Positions 6,057-13,550 are shown, counted from the stretch's first letter. The stretch is DNA of 14,042 nucleotides from CAZTLI01 sp964614375 (GCA_964614375.1 CAZTLI010000095.1:1-14042), one strand, 5' to 3'. Notes: generated from the letters alone by a model not told the origin. Numbers and translations: made by a program.

Positions 6057-8114
6057 ATGCCTGCCCGTAGACCGTCCTATCCTGAATCGAAAAAAGTGGA
6101 TGTTGTCGAAGACTATCATGGCAAAAAAGTCGCCGACCCCTATCGCTGGCTGGAAGACCCGGATTCCGAAGCGACCCACAATTGGACTAAAGCACAGCAC
6201 GCGGTCACGACGCAGTATCTGGAACAGGTCGATGCTCTTGAGTATGTCAAAGCGCAGTTGATGCAGGACTGGCAGGCGACGAGTATAACCGCCCCCAAAC
6301 CCGCTGGCGATGCGCTGGCCTATAGCAAACGGGAAGGATTGCAAAATCAGCCCATTTTGTATCTGGATGATGCACAGGGCAAAACGTGTGTCTTACTCGA
6401 CCCCAATACTTTGAGCGATGATGGCACAACCGCCCTCATCAGCACCCATTTCAATAAAGACGGCAGCAAAATGGCCTACATCACATCCAGCAGCGGCAGC
6501 GATTGGCAGGAAATCCGCGTGCGCGATGTGACAACAGCCCAGGATACCGACGACGTGGTGCAGTGGTGCAAATATGGGACAGTATCGTGGAAAAAGGATG
6601 GCAGCGGCTTTTTTTACAATCGCTATCCCGCACCCACAGAAGATGGCGAATTCACCGCCCAAACCATCAACAACAAGCTCTATTTTCATAAGCCAGGCAC
6701 AGCCCAGGACGACGATGAGCTGATTTACGAACGCCCCGATGATGAGTCGCTCAATTTTCCGCCACAGGTCACCGATGATGGACAATACATCGTGCTGCGT
6801 GTGTGGCATGGTTCGGCTAATCGCAACCGGATTTACTTTCGAGAGGTTGAAAGTGACGGCGATTTTGTCCGGCTGTTGGATGCCGCCGACGCCAGCTATG
6901 ACTTTATCGGTAACGACGGCACCACGTTTTATTTCCAGACCGACCTTGATGCCCCAAAGAGTCGGGTAATTGCCATCGACATTGACAATCCAGCGCACGA
7001 AAACTGGGAAACGGTCATTCCCGAACAGGACGACACGCTCGACCTTATCAAAATCGTCAACAATCATTTTGTCACCGTCTATCTCCACGATGCCTATCAC
7101 CGGGTGATGCTCTATGACATGGATGGTCTCTACATACGCGAGATTGAACTGCCCACCATCGGTACTATCCTCGAATTACAGGGGAAGGTCGATAATGGCG
7201 ATTTATTCATGACCTTTTATTCATTTCTGTATCCAGTAACCGCGCTGCGCTATCATTTTGAAACGGAAATACTCGCGCCATTCAAAGAATCAGAATCCGC
7301 CAATACCGATTCGTATGAAACCAGGCAAGTGTTTTATACATCAAAAGATGGCACGCGCGTCCCCATGTTTTTGTGCCACAAAAAAGGATTGCCACTGGCT
7401 GGCGAGAATCCCACGATTCTCTATGGCTATGGCGGATTTAACGTCAGCTACACGCCAATCTATTATCCCTGGATCAAGACATGGTTAGCGCATGGTGGCA
7501 TCTTCGCGCTAGCAAATATGCGCGGCGGCGGGGAATATGGGGAGGAATGGCACAAAGCCGGTATGTTGGAAAACAAGCAAAATGTGTTCGACGACTTCAT
7601 CGCGGCGGCGGAATGGCTGATCATGAATGGTTATACCCGTCGTGATAAACTGGCGATTGAAGGGCGCAGCAATGGCGGGCTGCTGGTCGCGGCGTGTATG
7701 CTGCAACGTCCCGATTTGTATGGCGCAGTGCTGTGCCATGTGCCGGTGATTGACATGCTGCGCTATCACAAATTCACTGCCGGGCGCTACTGGACTTACG
7801 AATATGGCAATGGCGAAGAAAATCCCGACCATTTCGATTTTCTGATGGCTTATTCCCCACTGCATAATGTCAAAGCCGGCGTGGACTATCCACCGACGCT
7901 CATCACCACCGCAGACACCGATGACCGGGTTGTGCCCATGCACGCTAAGAAATTTGCCGCGACCCTGCAATCAACATACAAAGGCAAAAATCCGATTTTG
8001 CTGCGTGTCGAGATGAAAGCAGGGCACGGCCTGGGCAAACCGACGACCAAACTCATCGAAGAACGCGCCGATGTGTTTGCGTTTCTATTTGATATACTCG
8101 GAATCAAGGTTTAA
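6057..8114 (+). CDS. Prolyl oligopeptidase, S9A family
   Basis: The 685-residue length matches prolyl oligopeptidases, which cut short peptides after proline in the cytoplasm. Residues about 1-70 and 430-685 form the alpha/beta-hydrolase domain, and the middle is the seven-bladed propeller gate. Nearly all catalytic features of the porcine enzyme can be seen: Y458 in Y-G-Y-G-G-F (oxyanion hole, Tyr473), the A-N-M-R-G-G-G-E-Y-G-E segment, S538 in G-R-S-N-G-G, W579 (S1 pocket, Trp595), D622 in D-D-R-V-V-P with R624 matching Arg643, and H657 in A-G-H-G. The N-terminal Y-H-G-K-K-V-A-D-P-Y-R-W-L-E block is also typical. There is no signal peptide. The ATG has AAGGAA about 7 bases upstream. A serine hydrolase follows 14 bases downstream. 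Confidence 0.96.
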   Translation: MPARRPSYPESKKVDVVEDYHGKKVADPYRWLEDPDSEATHNWTKAQHAVTTQYLEQVDALEYVKAQLMQDWQATSITAPKPAGDALAYSKREGLQNQPILYLDDAQGKTCVLLDPNTLSDDGTTALISTHFNKDGSKMAYITSSSGSDWQEIRVRDVTTAQDTDDVVQWCKYGTVSWKKDGSGFFYNRYPAPTEDGEFTAQTINNKLYFHKPGTAQDDDELIYERPDDESLNFPPQVTDDGQYIVLRVWHGSANRNRIYFREVESDGDFVRLLDAADASYDFIGNDGTTFYFQTDLDAPKSRVIAIDIDNPAHENWETVIPEQDDTLDLIKIVNNHFVTVYLHDAYHRVMLYDMDGLYIREIELPTIGTILELQGKVDNGDLFMTFYSFLYPVTALRYHFETEILAPFKESESANTDSYETRQVFYTSKDGTRVPMFLCHKKGLPLAGENPTILYGYGGFNVSYTPIYYPWIKTWLAHGGIFALANMRGGGEYGEEWHKAGMLENKQNVFDDFIAAAEWLIMNGYTRRDKLAIEGRSNGGLLVAACMLQRPDLYGAVLCHVPVIDMLRYHKFTAGRYWTYEYGNGEENPDHFDFLMAYSPLHNVKAGVDYPPTLITTADTDDRVVPMHAKKFAATLQSTYKGKNPILLRVEMKAGHGLGKPTTKLIEERADVFAFLFDILGIKV

Positions 8115-8128
8115 CAGAGCAACTGTCT

Positions 8129-8944
8129 ATGCCGATATTTGAACGCAACCGCGTTAGATTGCATTATGAATTGGACGGTTCGGGCGACCCGGTGGTGTTC
8201 ATCACCGGATTTTCTGACCACAGCAGCAGCATCGGCAGCGCCAACCTGCGGCGTCTCTTTGCAGAGCAGTATCATGTCCTCGCGGTGGATAATCGTGGTT
8301 CAGGGCAAACGGTCACACCTAAGAATACACCCACAACTATCAACGATATGGCGGATGACATCGCGGCAATAATGGATGCACATAACCTGTCTGCCGCGCA
8401 TATATTTGGCATTTCGATGGGCGGTAGTATCGCCATGACGCTGGCACTGCGCCATCCGGCAAAAATTAGAAGTCTGGTAATTGCGGTATCGCTGGCAGCC
8501 AATGTCGAACGCCCAACGCGCGCGGATTTTCTGTTCACAACATTATGGCAGATGCGAGACGAAGGTGTCTCGCGCGAGATTATCAATCGCTATAACGCCA
8601 TCTTCTTGCTGGGCGAAGATAGTTTCCGCTATGAACGCTACACCAATGCGTGGGCGAATGCGCCCGTTGACCCCTATGAACAAACACGCGCTGGATATGA
8701 TCTACAGCGCGCGGCCTTTGACCAATTCGATATTCTCGACCAAATCCCTAAAATTACCGCGCCGACGCTGGTCGTCAGCAGTCCCGATGACATCCTTGTG
8801 CCGCCGCATTATCAAGACGCCATCGCCGAACGCATCCCCAATGCTGAACTCAAGCGTTATCCGGGCGGGCATGTGTTTATGATAGTGCCCATGCACAACA
8901 AACAATTCTTGCAGGATTTATTCGCGTTCTGGGCAGCGCATTAA
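8129..8944 (+). CDS. Alpha/beta hydrolase (serine nucleophile)
   Basis: The 271-residue protein has an intact alpha/beta-hydrolase pattern: oxyanion strand I-T-G-F-S (25-29), D-N-R-G-S-G (54-59), nucleophile elbow G-I-S-M-G-G with S96, acid D220 or D221 in S-S-P-D-D-I-L-V-P, and base H248 in G-G-H. This matches the broad group that includes 3-oxoadipate enol-lactonase and related esterases; the residues do not fix a substrate. There is no signal peptide. It begins 14 bases after the prolyl oligopeptidase stop with only a weak ribosome site, so it is probably translated from the same message. It faces the dehydrogenase gene with a 6-base gap between stops and no terminator hairpin. Confidence 0.88.
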   Translation: MPIFERNRVRLHYELDGSGDPVVFITGFSDHSSSIGSANLRRLFAEQYHVLAVDNRGSGQTVTPKNTPTTINDMADDIAAIMDAHNLSAAHIFGISMGGSIAMTLALRHPAKIRSLVIAVSLAANVERPTRADFLFTTLWQMRDEGVSREIINRYNAIFLLGEDSFRYERYTNAWANAPVDPYEQTRAGYDLQRAAFDQFDILDQIPKITAPTLVVSSPDDILVPPHYQDAIAERIPNAELKRYPGGHVFMIVPMHNKQFLQDLFAFWAAH

Positions 8945-8950
8945 CTGTAT

Positions 8951-9961
8951 TTATACGATTCGTTCCGGCGCGACGGACTGACCGGATTCTGATGAGCGGA
9001 AAAAGGCTTCCATGATGGCAACGTCTTGCAAGGCTTGCTGTGGTGTGTTGATACCCATCGCCTCGCCGCGTATTTCGGCAGCGAAGGCCGCTAACTCCCG
9101 GCGCACACCCTGACTCCCTGCGACATTATACCGCATCGTATCCGCGCCAACGGTCACTTCCACCCAATTGCGATCCATCCGCAGCGCGCCCTTATCGCCC
9201 ACAATATGCAGATGTTGGTCAAAGGGCGCACCAACCGCAAAACTCGCCAGATATGACCCTACTGCGCCGTTGTCAAAATGCAGGGCTGCTGACAGGGTAT
9301 CGACAGGGGGGAGGTCAGCGCGGGTGCTGACCACTTTCGCGCTGACGCTGGCAATTTCGCCCAGAATCAAGCGCAGCGTGGCGATGAAATGCACGCCTGC
9401 ATCCAGCAAATAGCCACCCGGAAAACTGCCATCGCGCCGCCATGATGTTTGATAATAGGGATTGTCAGGATTTAGGTGGGCATAGTGCATCCACTGGCAT
9501 GTCACAGGTTTGCCGATGTCGCCCCGCTGCACAATTTCTGCCGCTTTAATGTGGGCATTTTCGTAGCGGAAGTTCTCCGCCACCTGCCATACGAGGCCAT
9601 TCGTCTGGTTATACGTATTCAGTAATTTTCGTCCTACAGCCACATCAGGCGAAACGGGTTTCTCGCTAATGACGTGTTTGCCCGCTTGGAGCGCCTGTTC
9701 AACAGCATCTGGCAGCAGCGCAATGGGCAGGACGATGTTCACGGCGGCAATATCGTCGCGCGCCAACAGCGCATCCGTGTCGGTGACAACATCAACCGGG
9801 TGTGGGAACATTGCCGCGACTGCTGCTGCGGATTTTTCGGTGCGACTGCATACAGCGACCACTTCAAAGTCGTCTGTTAGTTCCAACAAAGCCGGGACAT
9901 GCGCGCCCTGTGCAAATAATCCCGCGCCAAGCAATGCCAATCGAATTGGATTATTCACCAC
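8951..9961 (-). CDS. Gfo/Idh/MocA family NAD(P)-dependent oxidoreductase
   Basis: The 336-residue length is normal for the family. The N-terminal Rossmann fold (1-125) starts with L-L-G-A-G-L-F-A-Q-G-A-H, followed by the acceptor strand V-V-A-V-C-S-R, and ends with the family motif E-K-P (100-102). The C-terminal alpha/beta domain carries D-A-G-V-H (187-191), the usual catalytic or substrate region of sugar and polyol dehydrogenases. Members oxidise or reduce sugars, inositols and related compounds; the substrate is not predictable. The start is GTG at 9961, with GGGAG about 8 bases upstream; a second GTG follows at once and could be used instead. It begins only 3 bases after the amidotransferase-like gene, so the two are one operon. 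Confidence 0.92.
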   Translation of the reverse strand: MVNNPIRLALLGAGLFAQGAHVPALLELTDDFEVVAVCSRTEKSAAAVAAMFPHPVDVVTDTDALLARDDIAAVNIVLPIALLPDAVEQALQAGKHVISEKPVSPDVAVGRKLLNTYNQTNGLVWQVAENFRYENAHIKAAEIVQRGDIGKPVTCQWMHYAHLNPDNPYYQTSWRRDGSFPGGYLLDAGVHFIATLRLILGEIASVSAKVVSTRADLPPVDTLSAALHFDNGAVGSYLASFAVGAPFDQHLHIVGDKGALRMDRNWVEVTVGADTMRYNVAGSQGVRRELAAFAAEIRGEAMGINTPQQALQDVAIMEAFFRSSESGQSVAPERIV

Positions 9962-9964
9962 CGT

Positions 9965-10726
9965 TCACTCTCCCATTGCCATCTGTGTACGGGCAGCTTT
10001 GCGTGCCGCTGCTTGTTGAACGAGTCTATCAAAAATACGCTGCTGCGTGGGGTCATCTTTTGCCGATTTTTCGGGATGCCATTGCACCGCCACCAGCCAG
10101 GGATGCCCCTCTAATTCCAGCGCCTCAATAATGCCATCGGGCGCGGTTGCAGAGACAGTCAATCCCGGCGCGACATCTTTCACAGCCTGATGATGTCCCG
10201 AATAGGTCTCGACATGCGTACTGTCCATCACCTGTGCCAATAGGGAGTCCGCCTGCACATCAACGGGCTGCACCGCCCAATCGCCATCCGGTTGCCGATG
10301 AATATCCGGGTCGCGGACATCGGGAATATGTTCATATAATGTCCCGCCTAACGCGACATTCAACGTTTGCAATCCACGACAAACGCACAGCATCGGTTGG
10401 TCACCCCGTTCCACCAGTAAGCGTGTGAAAACCAGTTCCGTTGCGTCGCGTTCGGGGTCGATACGCGCCACCTTTTCATGCTCACGATTGCCGCCGTAAT
10501 GCACCGGGTCGATGTCGCCACCGCCCGTAATGATCACACCGTCCAGCAGGTCGATAATCTCTTCCCAATCGGATTCGCCGGGGGGCAGCAATAGCGGATA
10601 GCCACCAGCGCGGCGCACAGCATCCACGTACAGAGTCGCTACCGCAAAGTGTTCATTGTAAAAGCGCGATTGGCAATTGGTTTCATGGCGTCCAGACGTG
10701 GTGATGCCAATAATAGGTCGGTTCAT
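9965..10726 (-). CDS. Gamma-glutamyl-gamma-aminobutyrate hydrolase-like protein (peptidase C26, class I GATase fold)
   Basis: From the ATG at 10726 the protein has 253 residues, the length of PuuD and related C26 hydrolases, which cleave gamma-glutamyl bonds. The triad is visible: C116 in L-C-V-C-R-G-L-Q, H217 and E219 in Q-W-H-P-E. The I-I-T-G-G-G-D-I-D-P segment and N-R-P-I-I-G-I-T start are typical. AGGA lies 10 bases before this ATG; an in-frame TTG three codons earlier has no room for a ribosome site. It is followed 3 bases later by the Gfo/Idh/MocA gene. No polyamine pathway genes are near, so the PuuD name is not justified, and the true gamma-glutamyl substrate is open. Confidence 0.9.
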   Translation of the reverse strand: MNRPIIGITTSGRHETNCQSRFYNEHFAVATLYVDAVRRAGGYPLLLPPGESDWEEIIDLLDGVIITGGGDIDPVHYGGNREHEKVARIDPERDATELVFTRLLVERGDQPMLCVCRGLQTLNVALGGTLYEHIPDVRDPDIHRQPDGDWAVQPVDVQADSLLAQVMDSTHVETYSGHHQAVKDVAPGLTVSATAPDGIIEALELEGHPWLVAVQWHPEKSAKDDPTQQRIFDRLVQQAAARKAARTQMAMGE

Positions 10727-10762
10727 GGTGTTCAATTCCTGTTATCTGGGCTTAGTGACCCA

Positions 10763-10792
10763 AGCATAACGTATTGCTGGTCTATCTGACAA
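10763..10792 (-). promoter_or_regulatory. Promoter of the C26 hydrolase-dehydrogenase operon
   Basis: On the minus strand TTGTCA (10792-10787) and TATGCT (10768-10763) are 18 bases apart. The predicted start near 10757 leaves about 30 bases before the ATG at 10726, and the AGGA site lies inside that leader. Confidence 0.45.
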
Positions 10793-10849
10793 TGGACATC
10801 AAACCAATGTGGTTTCATCATCCAATTCTGCTATGATAGAGTTACATGA

Positions 10850-11059
10850 TTGAGACTGAAATTTGAAGGTATCGAGGTTATTAGCGATGATATAGTTTGG
10901 GCAACCGAACAATTGCTGGCCCTGAATTTGAGTCATAACATTGATTCTTTCGACTGCATAATTGCAGCAGTTAGTTTTCGTCTCCGATTGCCCTTATACA
11001 CTCGTAACCTCAAACATTGTACCCCACTGCTTCTACATCTTGCACAATCTCCGTATTAG
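10850..11059 (+). pseudogene. VapC-like PIN-domain toxin remnant (N-terminus missing)
   Basis: About 69 residues of open frame match the end of a PIN-domain ribonuclease: a helix, then N-I-D-S-F-D-C-I-I-A-A-V, R-L-P-L-Y-T-R-N-L-K-H and a proper terminal P-Y before TAG. In VapC toxins this region carries the third and fourth acidic metal ligands (the D in S-F-D-C matches) and the conserved T-R-N. The N-terminal half, with the first aspartate, is absent: an in-frame TGA sits directly before 10850, only a TTG could start it, and no ribosome site or antitoxin gene is seen. It is best read as a decayed toxin-antitoxin relic. Confidence 0.65.
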
Positions 11060-11086
11060 AAATCGAAATGATGAGGATGAGTCTGT

Positions 11087-11980
11087 ATGTATCGTTTGCG
11101 GCTGTTTTTGCTGTTGAGTTGCCTCAATCTATCGCTATCAGCCTCCGCACAAGACACCACACCCATCTATCAACCCATCGCAGATGGTCTGACGCATGTG
11201 ATAGTGATTTCGCTGGATGGCGCGCGTCCTGATGCGATGCAGCAGGCCAATATGCCCATTGTGCAATCCTTAGCGCGAGGCGGCGCGGTGGCATGGGATG
11301 CACAAACGGTCTATCCACCTGCGACAGTGCCTGCTCATGCGTCATTATTCACCGGACTGGATGTGGATGAACATGGCGTGACTGAAAACAGCTCTAGTAC
11401 AGAACGGCTCAATATCCCGACATTTCTGTCCATCGCGGCAGAAAATGGCATTCCGTCTGCAATGATTGTCGGCAAAAACAAGCTCGACCAATTTCACTAT
11501 CCTGATAGTGTCTATTACGAATTCCCAGTATCAGGCGACCCCAGCATCGTCACCGCCGCCATCGAACGCTTGAATGCGGGTGATCGCCTGCTGTTCGTCC
11601 ACTTCCCCAATCCCGATTATTTTGGACACAGCGATGGTTGGATGAGCGACAGTTACATCTACGAATTGCAGTTTACCGACGCGCAAATCGGGCGATTGTT
11701 GGGCATACTCGATGAGATGGGAATCCGTGACAGCACATTGATTGTCATCACAGCCGATCATGGTGGGCATGATGACCTGCACGGCGCGAATATCCCCGAA
11801 GATATGACGATACCCCTGATTATCGCAGGTTATGGTATCGACGCGGGCACGATTCTGCACCATGCCCATATCACGCAAATTGCGCCGACGGTGTTGCAGG
11901 TGTCAGGGTTGGCTATTCCCGAAAATATGTCCGCGCCATTGTTAACAGGTCAGGCAGCCATGAGGCCGCACAATCCATAA
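11087..11980 (+). CDS. Secreted nucleotide pyrophosphatase/phosphodiesterase-like protein (alkaline phosphatase superfamily)
   Basis: The 297-residue protein starts with a signal peptide (M-Y-R-L-R, hydrophobic core 6-18, probable cleavage after A-S-A near 21). The superfamily metal site is complete in outline: D44 in I-S-L-D-G-A-R-P-D, the nucleophile T80 in P-P-A-T-V-P-A-H-A-S-L-F-T-G, D177 and H181 in N-P-D-Y-F-G-H, and D224-H225 in T-A-D-H-G-G-H with H232 following. A threonine nucleophile and this short scaffold match bacterial nucleotide pyrophosphatase/phosphodiesterases, two-zinc enzymes that cut phosphodiester or pyrophosphate bonds outside the membrane. It is shorter than many relatives (about 400 residues), so the insertions are minimal. 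GAGGA lies 9 bases before the ATG. No operon partner is seen. Confidence 0.85.
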   Translation: MYRLRLFLLLSCLNLSLSASAQDTTPIYQPIADGLTHVIVISLDGARPDAMQQANMPIVQSLARGGAVAWDAQTVYPPATVPAHASLFTGLDVDEHGVTENSSSTERLNIPTFLSIAAENGIPSAMIVGKNKLDQFHYPDSVYYEFPVSGDPSIVTAAIERLNAGDRLLFVHFPNPDYFGHSDGWMSDSYIYELQFTDAQIGRLLGILDEMGIRDSTLIVITADHGGHDDLHGANIPEDMTIPLIIAGYGIDAGTILHHAHITQIAPTVLQVSGLAIPENMSAPLLTGQAAMRPHNP

Positions 11981-12139
11981 TTTGATTGTGACCCATACTC
12001 GATTTTTGATGCCAATAGCTTTTAAATTACAGCAAGTGTTAATCTTTCGTTGTTGAATTGTCGCCCAAAACTTAAGGTTTCACGCAATGTTAAGCCCAAT
12101 TAGTATTTTAGGACTATATACATGACATAGAGCCTCACC

Positions 12140-12145
12140 TATACT
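12140..12145 (+). promoter_or_regulatory. Possible -10 element upstream of the small unknown gene
   Basis: TATACT lies 40 bases before the ATG at 12185, giving a leader of about 33 bases. No matching -35 is present at the right distance, and an alternative TATATA lies at 12115-12120. The preceding 11981-12139 is AT-rich and shows nothing else I can name. Confidence 0.28.
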
Positions 12146-12184
12146 GAAAACGTGTTTATGAAAAATGTAAAAGAGGGTGCCAGT

Positions 12185-12403
12185 ATGTCCTTGCAACAAC
12201 GACTCATGTGGCCTCGTGTGGGCGAAGAAATCTCAGTCTATAAACATGGCAAAATCAATGTTGAGGGCATCGTCACCTACGCAAATGACACTGTTATCTC
12301 TGTTTTGAAGTCAGATATGACCACCATCAATCTGGATTGCACCGAACTGCTGGGCGGCATTCAAAATCGCACTATTGTGATCCAGAAGAAACCAATCCAC
12401 TAA
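12185..12403 (+). CDS. Small hypothetical protein, 72 residues
   Basis: I do not recognise this protein. The start at 12185 is chosen because GAGGG lies 7 bases before the ATG; earlier in-frame GTG (12152) and ATG (12158) lack a ribosome site. The product is rich in short alternating strands: E-E-I-S-V-Y, G-K-I-N-V-E-G-I-V-T-Y, D-T-V-I-S-V-L-K and R-T-I-V-I-Q-K, separated by turns with G, N and D. That pattern suggests a small SH3-like or OB-like beta barrel, but this is only a guess. There is no signal peptide, membrane span or cysteine cluster (one cysteine). It stands alone between long untranslated stretches, which fits a single-gene transcript continuing into the hairpin region downstream. 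Confidence 0.65.
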   Translation: MSLQQRLMWPRVGEEISVYKHGKINVEGIVTYANDTVISVLKSDMTTINLDCTELLGGIQNRTIVIQKKPIH

Positions 12404-12438
12404 TCAACAGGCCAGAACGGTCATTGCAAACGCTTCAA

Positions 12439-12488
12439 ACCGATCAGCGCCCGGTCACATGCTGGTCGGTGCAACACCCAACCGACCA
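12439..12488 (+). other. Two mutually exclusive hairpins in a gene-free region
   Basis: The segment GCTGGTCGGT (12461-12470) can pair upstream with ACCGATCAGC (12439-12448), a 10-base-pair stem with one G-U pair and a 12-base loop. Its last eight bases can instead pair downstream with ACCGACCA (12481-12488), a perfect 8-base-pair stem with a 10-base loop. Only one can form at a time. The element lies 36 bases beyond the stop of the small gene; neither hairpin is followed by a T run, so neither is an intrinsic terminator itself. Confidence 0.5.
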
Positions 12489-12561
12489 CCTGAACGTTAA
12501 CAACAGCGAAAATGGCAGCAAAACACAAAGATAGACCCTGTGTAATGAGACAAAGGTGCTA

Positions 12562-12590
12562 TCGACTGGGTTAAGAAATCGCGCTATAGT
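12562..12590 (+). promoter_or_regulatory. Possible promoter for a short transcript
   Basis: TCGACT (12562-12567) and TATAGT (12585-12590) are exactly 17 bases apart, with four and five matches to consensus. No coding start follows; a strong terminator lies about 75 bases downstream, so the product would be a short RNA beginning near 12597. Confidence 0.35.
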
Positions 12591-12596
12591 GAAAAT

Positions 12597-12690
12597 AGAT
12601 AACACCAACAAATTGTTCTTTCTAGTTGTCCCATATTAAAATTTCCCCCTCCCCCTCCATTTTCCAGAAACGGGCAACCTGCCCGTTTTT
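12597..12690 (+). ncRNA. Candidate small RNA with C-rich segment and terminator
   Basis: The boundaries come from a promoter-like pair (start near 12597) and the end of an intrinsic terminator at 12690, giving about 94 bases with no reading frame of interest. Just before the terminator stem is a run of pyrimidines with two CCCCCT blocks (about 12643-12657), expected to be single-stranded. In several Gram-positive small RNAs such C-rich stretches pair with G-rich ribosome sites. No known RNA family was recognised; this is a structural guess. Confidence 0.3.
12668..12690 (+). terminator. Intrinsic terminator
   Basis: AAACGGGCA (12668-12676) pairs perfectly with TGCCCGTTT (12680-12688) around a 3-base loop, followed by a T run to 12690. 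It closes the transcript of the small gene or of the candidate small RNA and insulates the cupin operon. Its stem core is nearly the same as that of the terminator at 445-472. Confidence 0.85.
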
Positions 12691-12721
12691 GGATTCAGTA
12701 GCCGGAGCACCGCACACCTTT

Positions 12722-12727
12722 TATAAT
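12722..12727 (+). promoter_or_regulatory. -10 element of the cupin operon
   Basis: A perfect TATAAT lies just after the terminator and 38 bases before the cupin ATG. No good -35 is seen 16-18 bases upstream, so activator dependence is possible. Expected start is near 12734. Confidence 0.45.
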
Positions 12728-12765
12728 GGGGCGAAACCACGACCATTCAGGTGAAGGGCACAGCT

Positions 12766-13191
12766 ATGAAAGAAACGACAACCACCTGCCAATTGATTCG
12801 GCCTCAATCACAATATGGCGGCAAACAGGGTTTTGCCTATTTTGAAGGCATTTCTGCCGAAAGCGTGGGCGCACAGGGTTTGTGTATGCACCTGTTGACT
12901 ATCCCACCCGGCGGACGCGCCAAAGCACACCTGCATGAACATCACGAGAGCGCGATTTATGTCCTCAGCGGTCACGGCGAGATGTGGTATGGCGAAGACC
13001 TTGCGGCGTACATGACGGTCAAAGCGGGTGAATTCATCTATATCCCGGCGGGCGTGCCGCATCTTCCCGGCAATTTAAGCGAGACCGAACCCTGCACCGC
13101 AGTCATCGCCCGTACCGACCCCAATGAACAGGAAAGCGTGGTACTGCTGCCTGACCTCGACCAGTACGCCGTGCGTCCATCTGCATCATGA
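12766..13191 (+). CDS. Single-domain cupin protein
   Basis: From the ATG at 12766 (AAGGG 7 bases upstream; the GTG at 12751 has none) the protein has 141 residues, one small cupin barrel. Motif 1 reads G50-x4-H55-x-H57-x3-E61-x7-G69, with further histidines H59 and H60, and motif 2 is G88-E-F-I-Y-I-P94-x4-H99. Together these give the normal three-histidine, one-glutamate metal site. Such proteins range from dioxygenases and isomerases to small-molecule binding proteins, and nothing here separates them. There is no export signal. Its last codon overlaps the next gene by 4 bases, which suggests translational coupling with the TPR-like and glycosyltransferase genes, and so perhaps a role linked to sugar or envelope chemistry; that is inference. 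Confidence 0.87.
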   Translation: MKETTTTCQLIRPQSQYGGKQGFAYFEGISAESVGAQGLCMHLLTIPPGGRAKAHLHEHHESAIYVLSGHGEMWYGEDLAAYMTVKAGEFIYIPAGVPHLPGNLSETEPCTAVIARTDPNEQESVVLLPDLDQYAVRPSAS

Positions 13192-13550
13192 TGAATAGTG
13201 AGGACGCCAACGAACGGCTGCGATTAACGCATTTCTATCTGGAGCAGCGCATCGAATCGGAGGGTTTGCGACAGTTGGACTTGCTATTGAATGAATACGC
13301 CGTACAAGGGCATATCGCACAAATCGAATTGACGCTGCGTGAGATGATTGATACGTATCCCGTAATTACCCCCATTCGCGTGCGACTGGGGTTACTTTTG
13401 GCGCGAGTCTTGCGCTTTGATGATGCTATAGCCGAACTCGAAGCGGCGTTTGAAGTCGCGTCGGAAGACAACGACAAGGCCGCGGCGCAGCACATCCTCG
13501 CGACCATTATGCGGGTGCGTATCGAACGTGGCAACAACCGGAAACAGTAA
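13188..13550 (+). CDS. Small alpha-helical TPR-like protein
   Basis: The 120-residue protein is predicted to be almost wholly helical. Residues about 60-110 hold a plausible TPR pair: I-R-V-R-L-G-L-L-L-A-R-V-L-R-F-D-D-A-I-A-E-L-E-A-A-F, with the L-G-L-L-A / F-D-D-A-I spacing typical of tetratricopeptide repeats. The first 55 residues are also helical and charged. TPR units mediate protein contacts, so a scaffold or partner for the adjacent glycosyltransferase is possible but unproven. The start overlaps the cupin stop as ATGATGA; a second ATG follows at once, and neither has a clear ribosome site, which fits coupled translation. The next gene begins 6 bases after its stop. Confidence 0.7.
   Translation: MMNSEDANERLRLTHFYLEQRIESEGLRQLDLLLNEYAVQGHIAQIELTLREMIDTYPVITPIRVRLGLLLARVLRFDDAIAELEAAFEVASEDNDKAAAQHILATIMRVRIERGNNRKQ

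Noticed and set aside
6393..7100. Long open frame of 235 codons on the minus strand inside the prolyl oligopeptidase gene
   Set aside because: It lies wholly within a gene whose protein matches its family along the full length. Its translation shows no domain and it has no ribosome site; it is a shadow of biased codon use.
7509..7970. Minus-strand frame of 153 codons in the catalytic half of prolyl oligopeptidase
   Set aside because: It overlaps the most conserved coding part on the other strand and resembles no protein family.
11981..12139. AT-rich gap after the phosphodiesterase gene as a possible origin or attachment site
   Set aside because: No repeated boxes, no tRNA end and no direct repeats of useful length were found; it reads as ordinary spacer.
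12337..12534. Plus-strand frame of 65 codons running out of the small gene
   Set aside because: It overlaps the small gene in another frame, crosses the hairpin region and has no ribosome site or motif.
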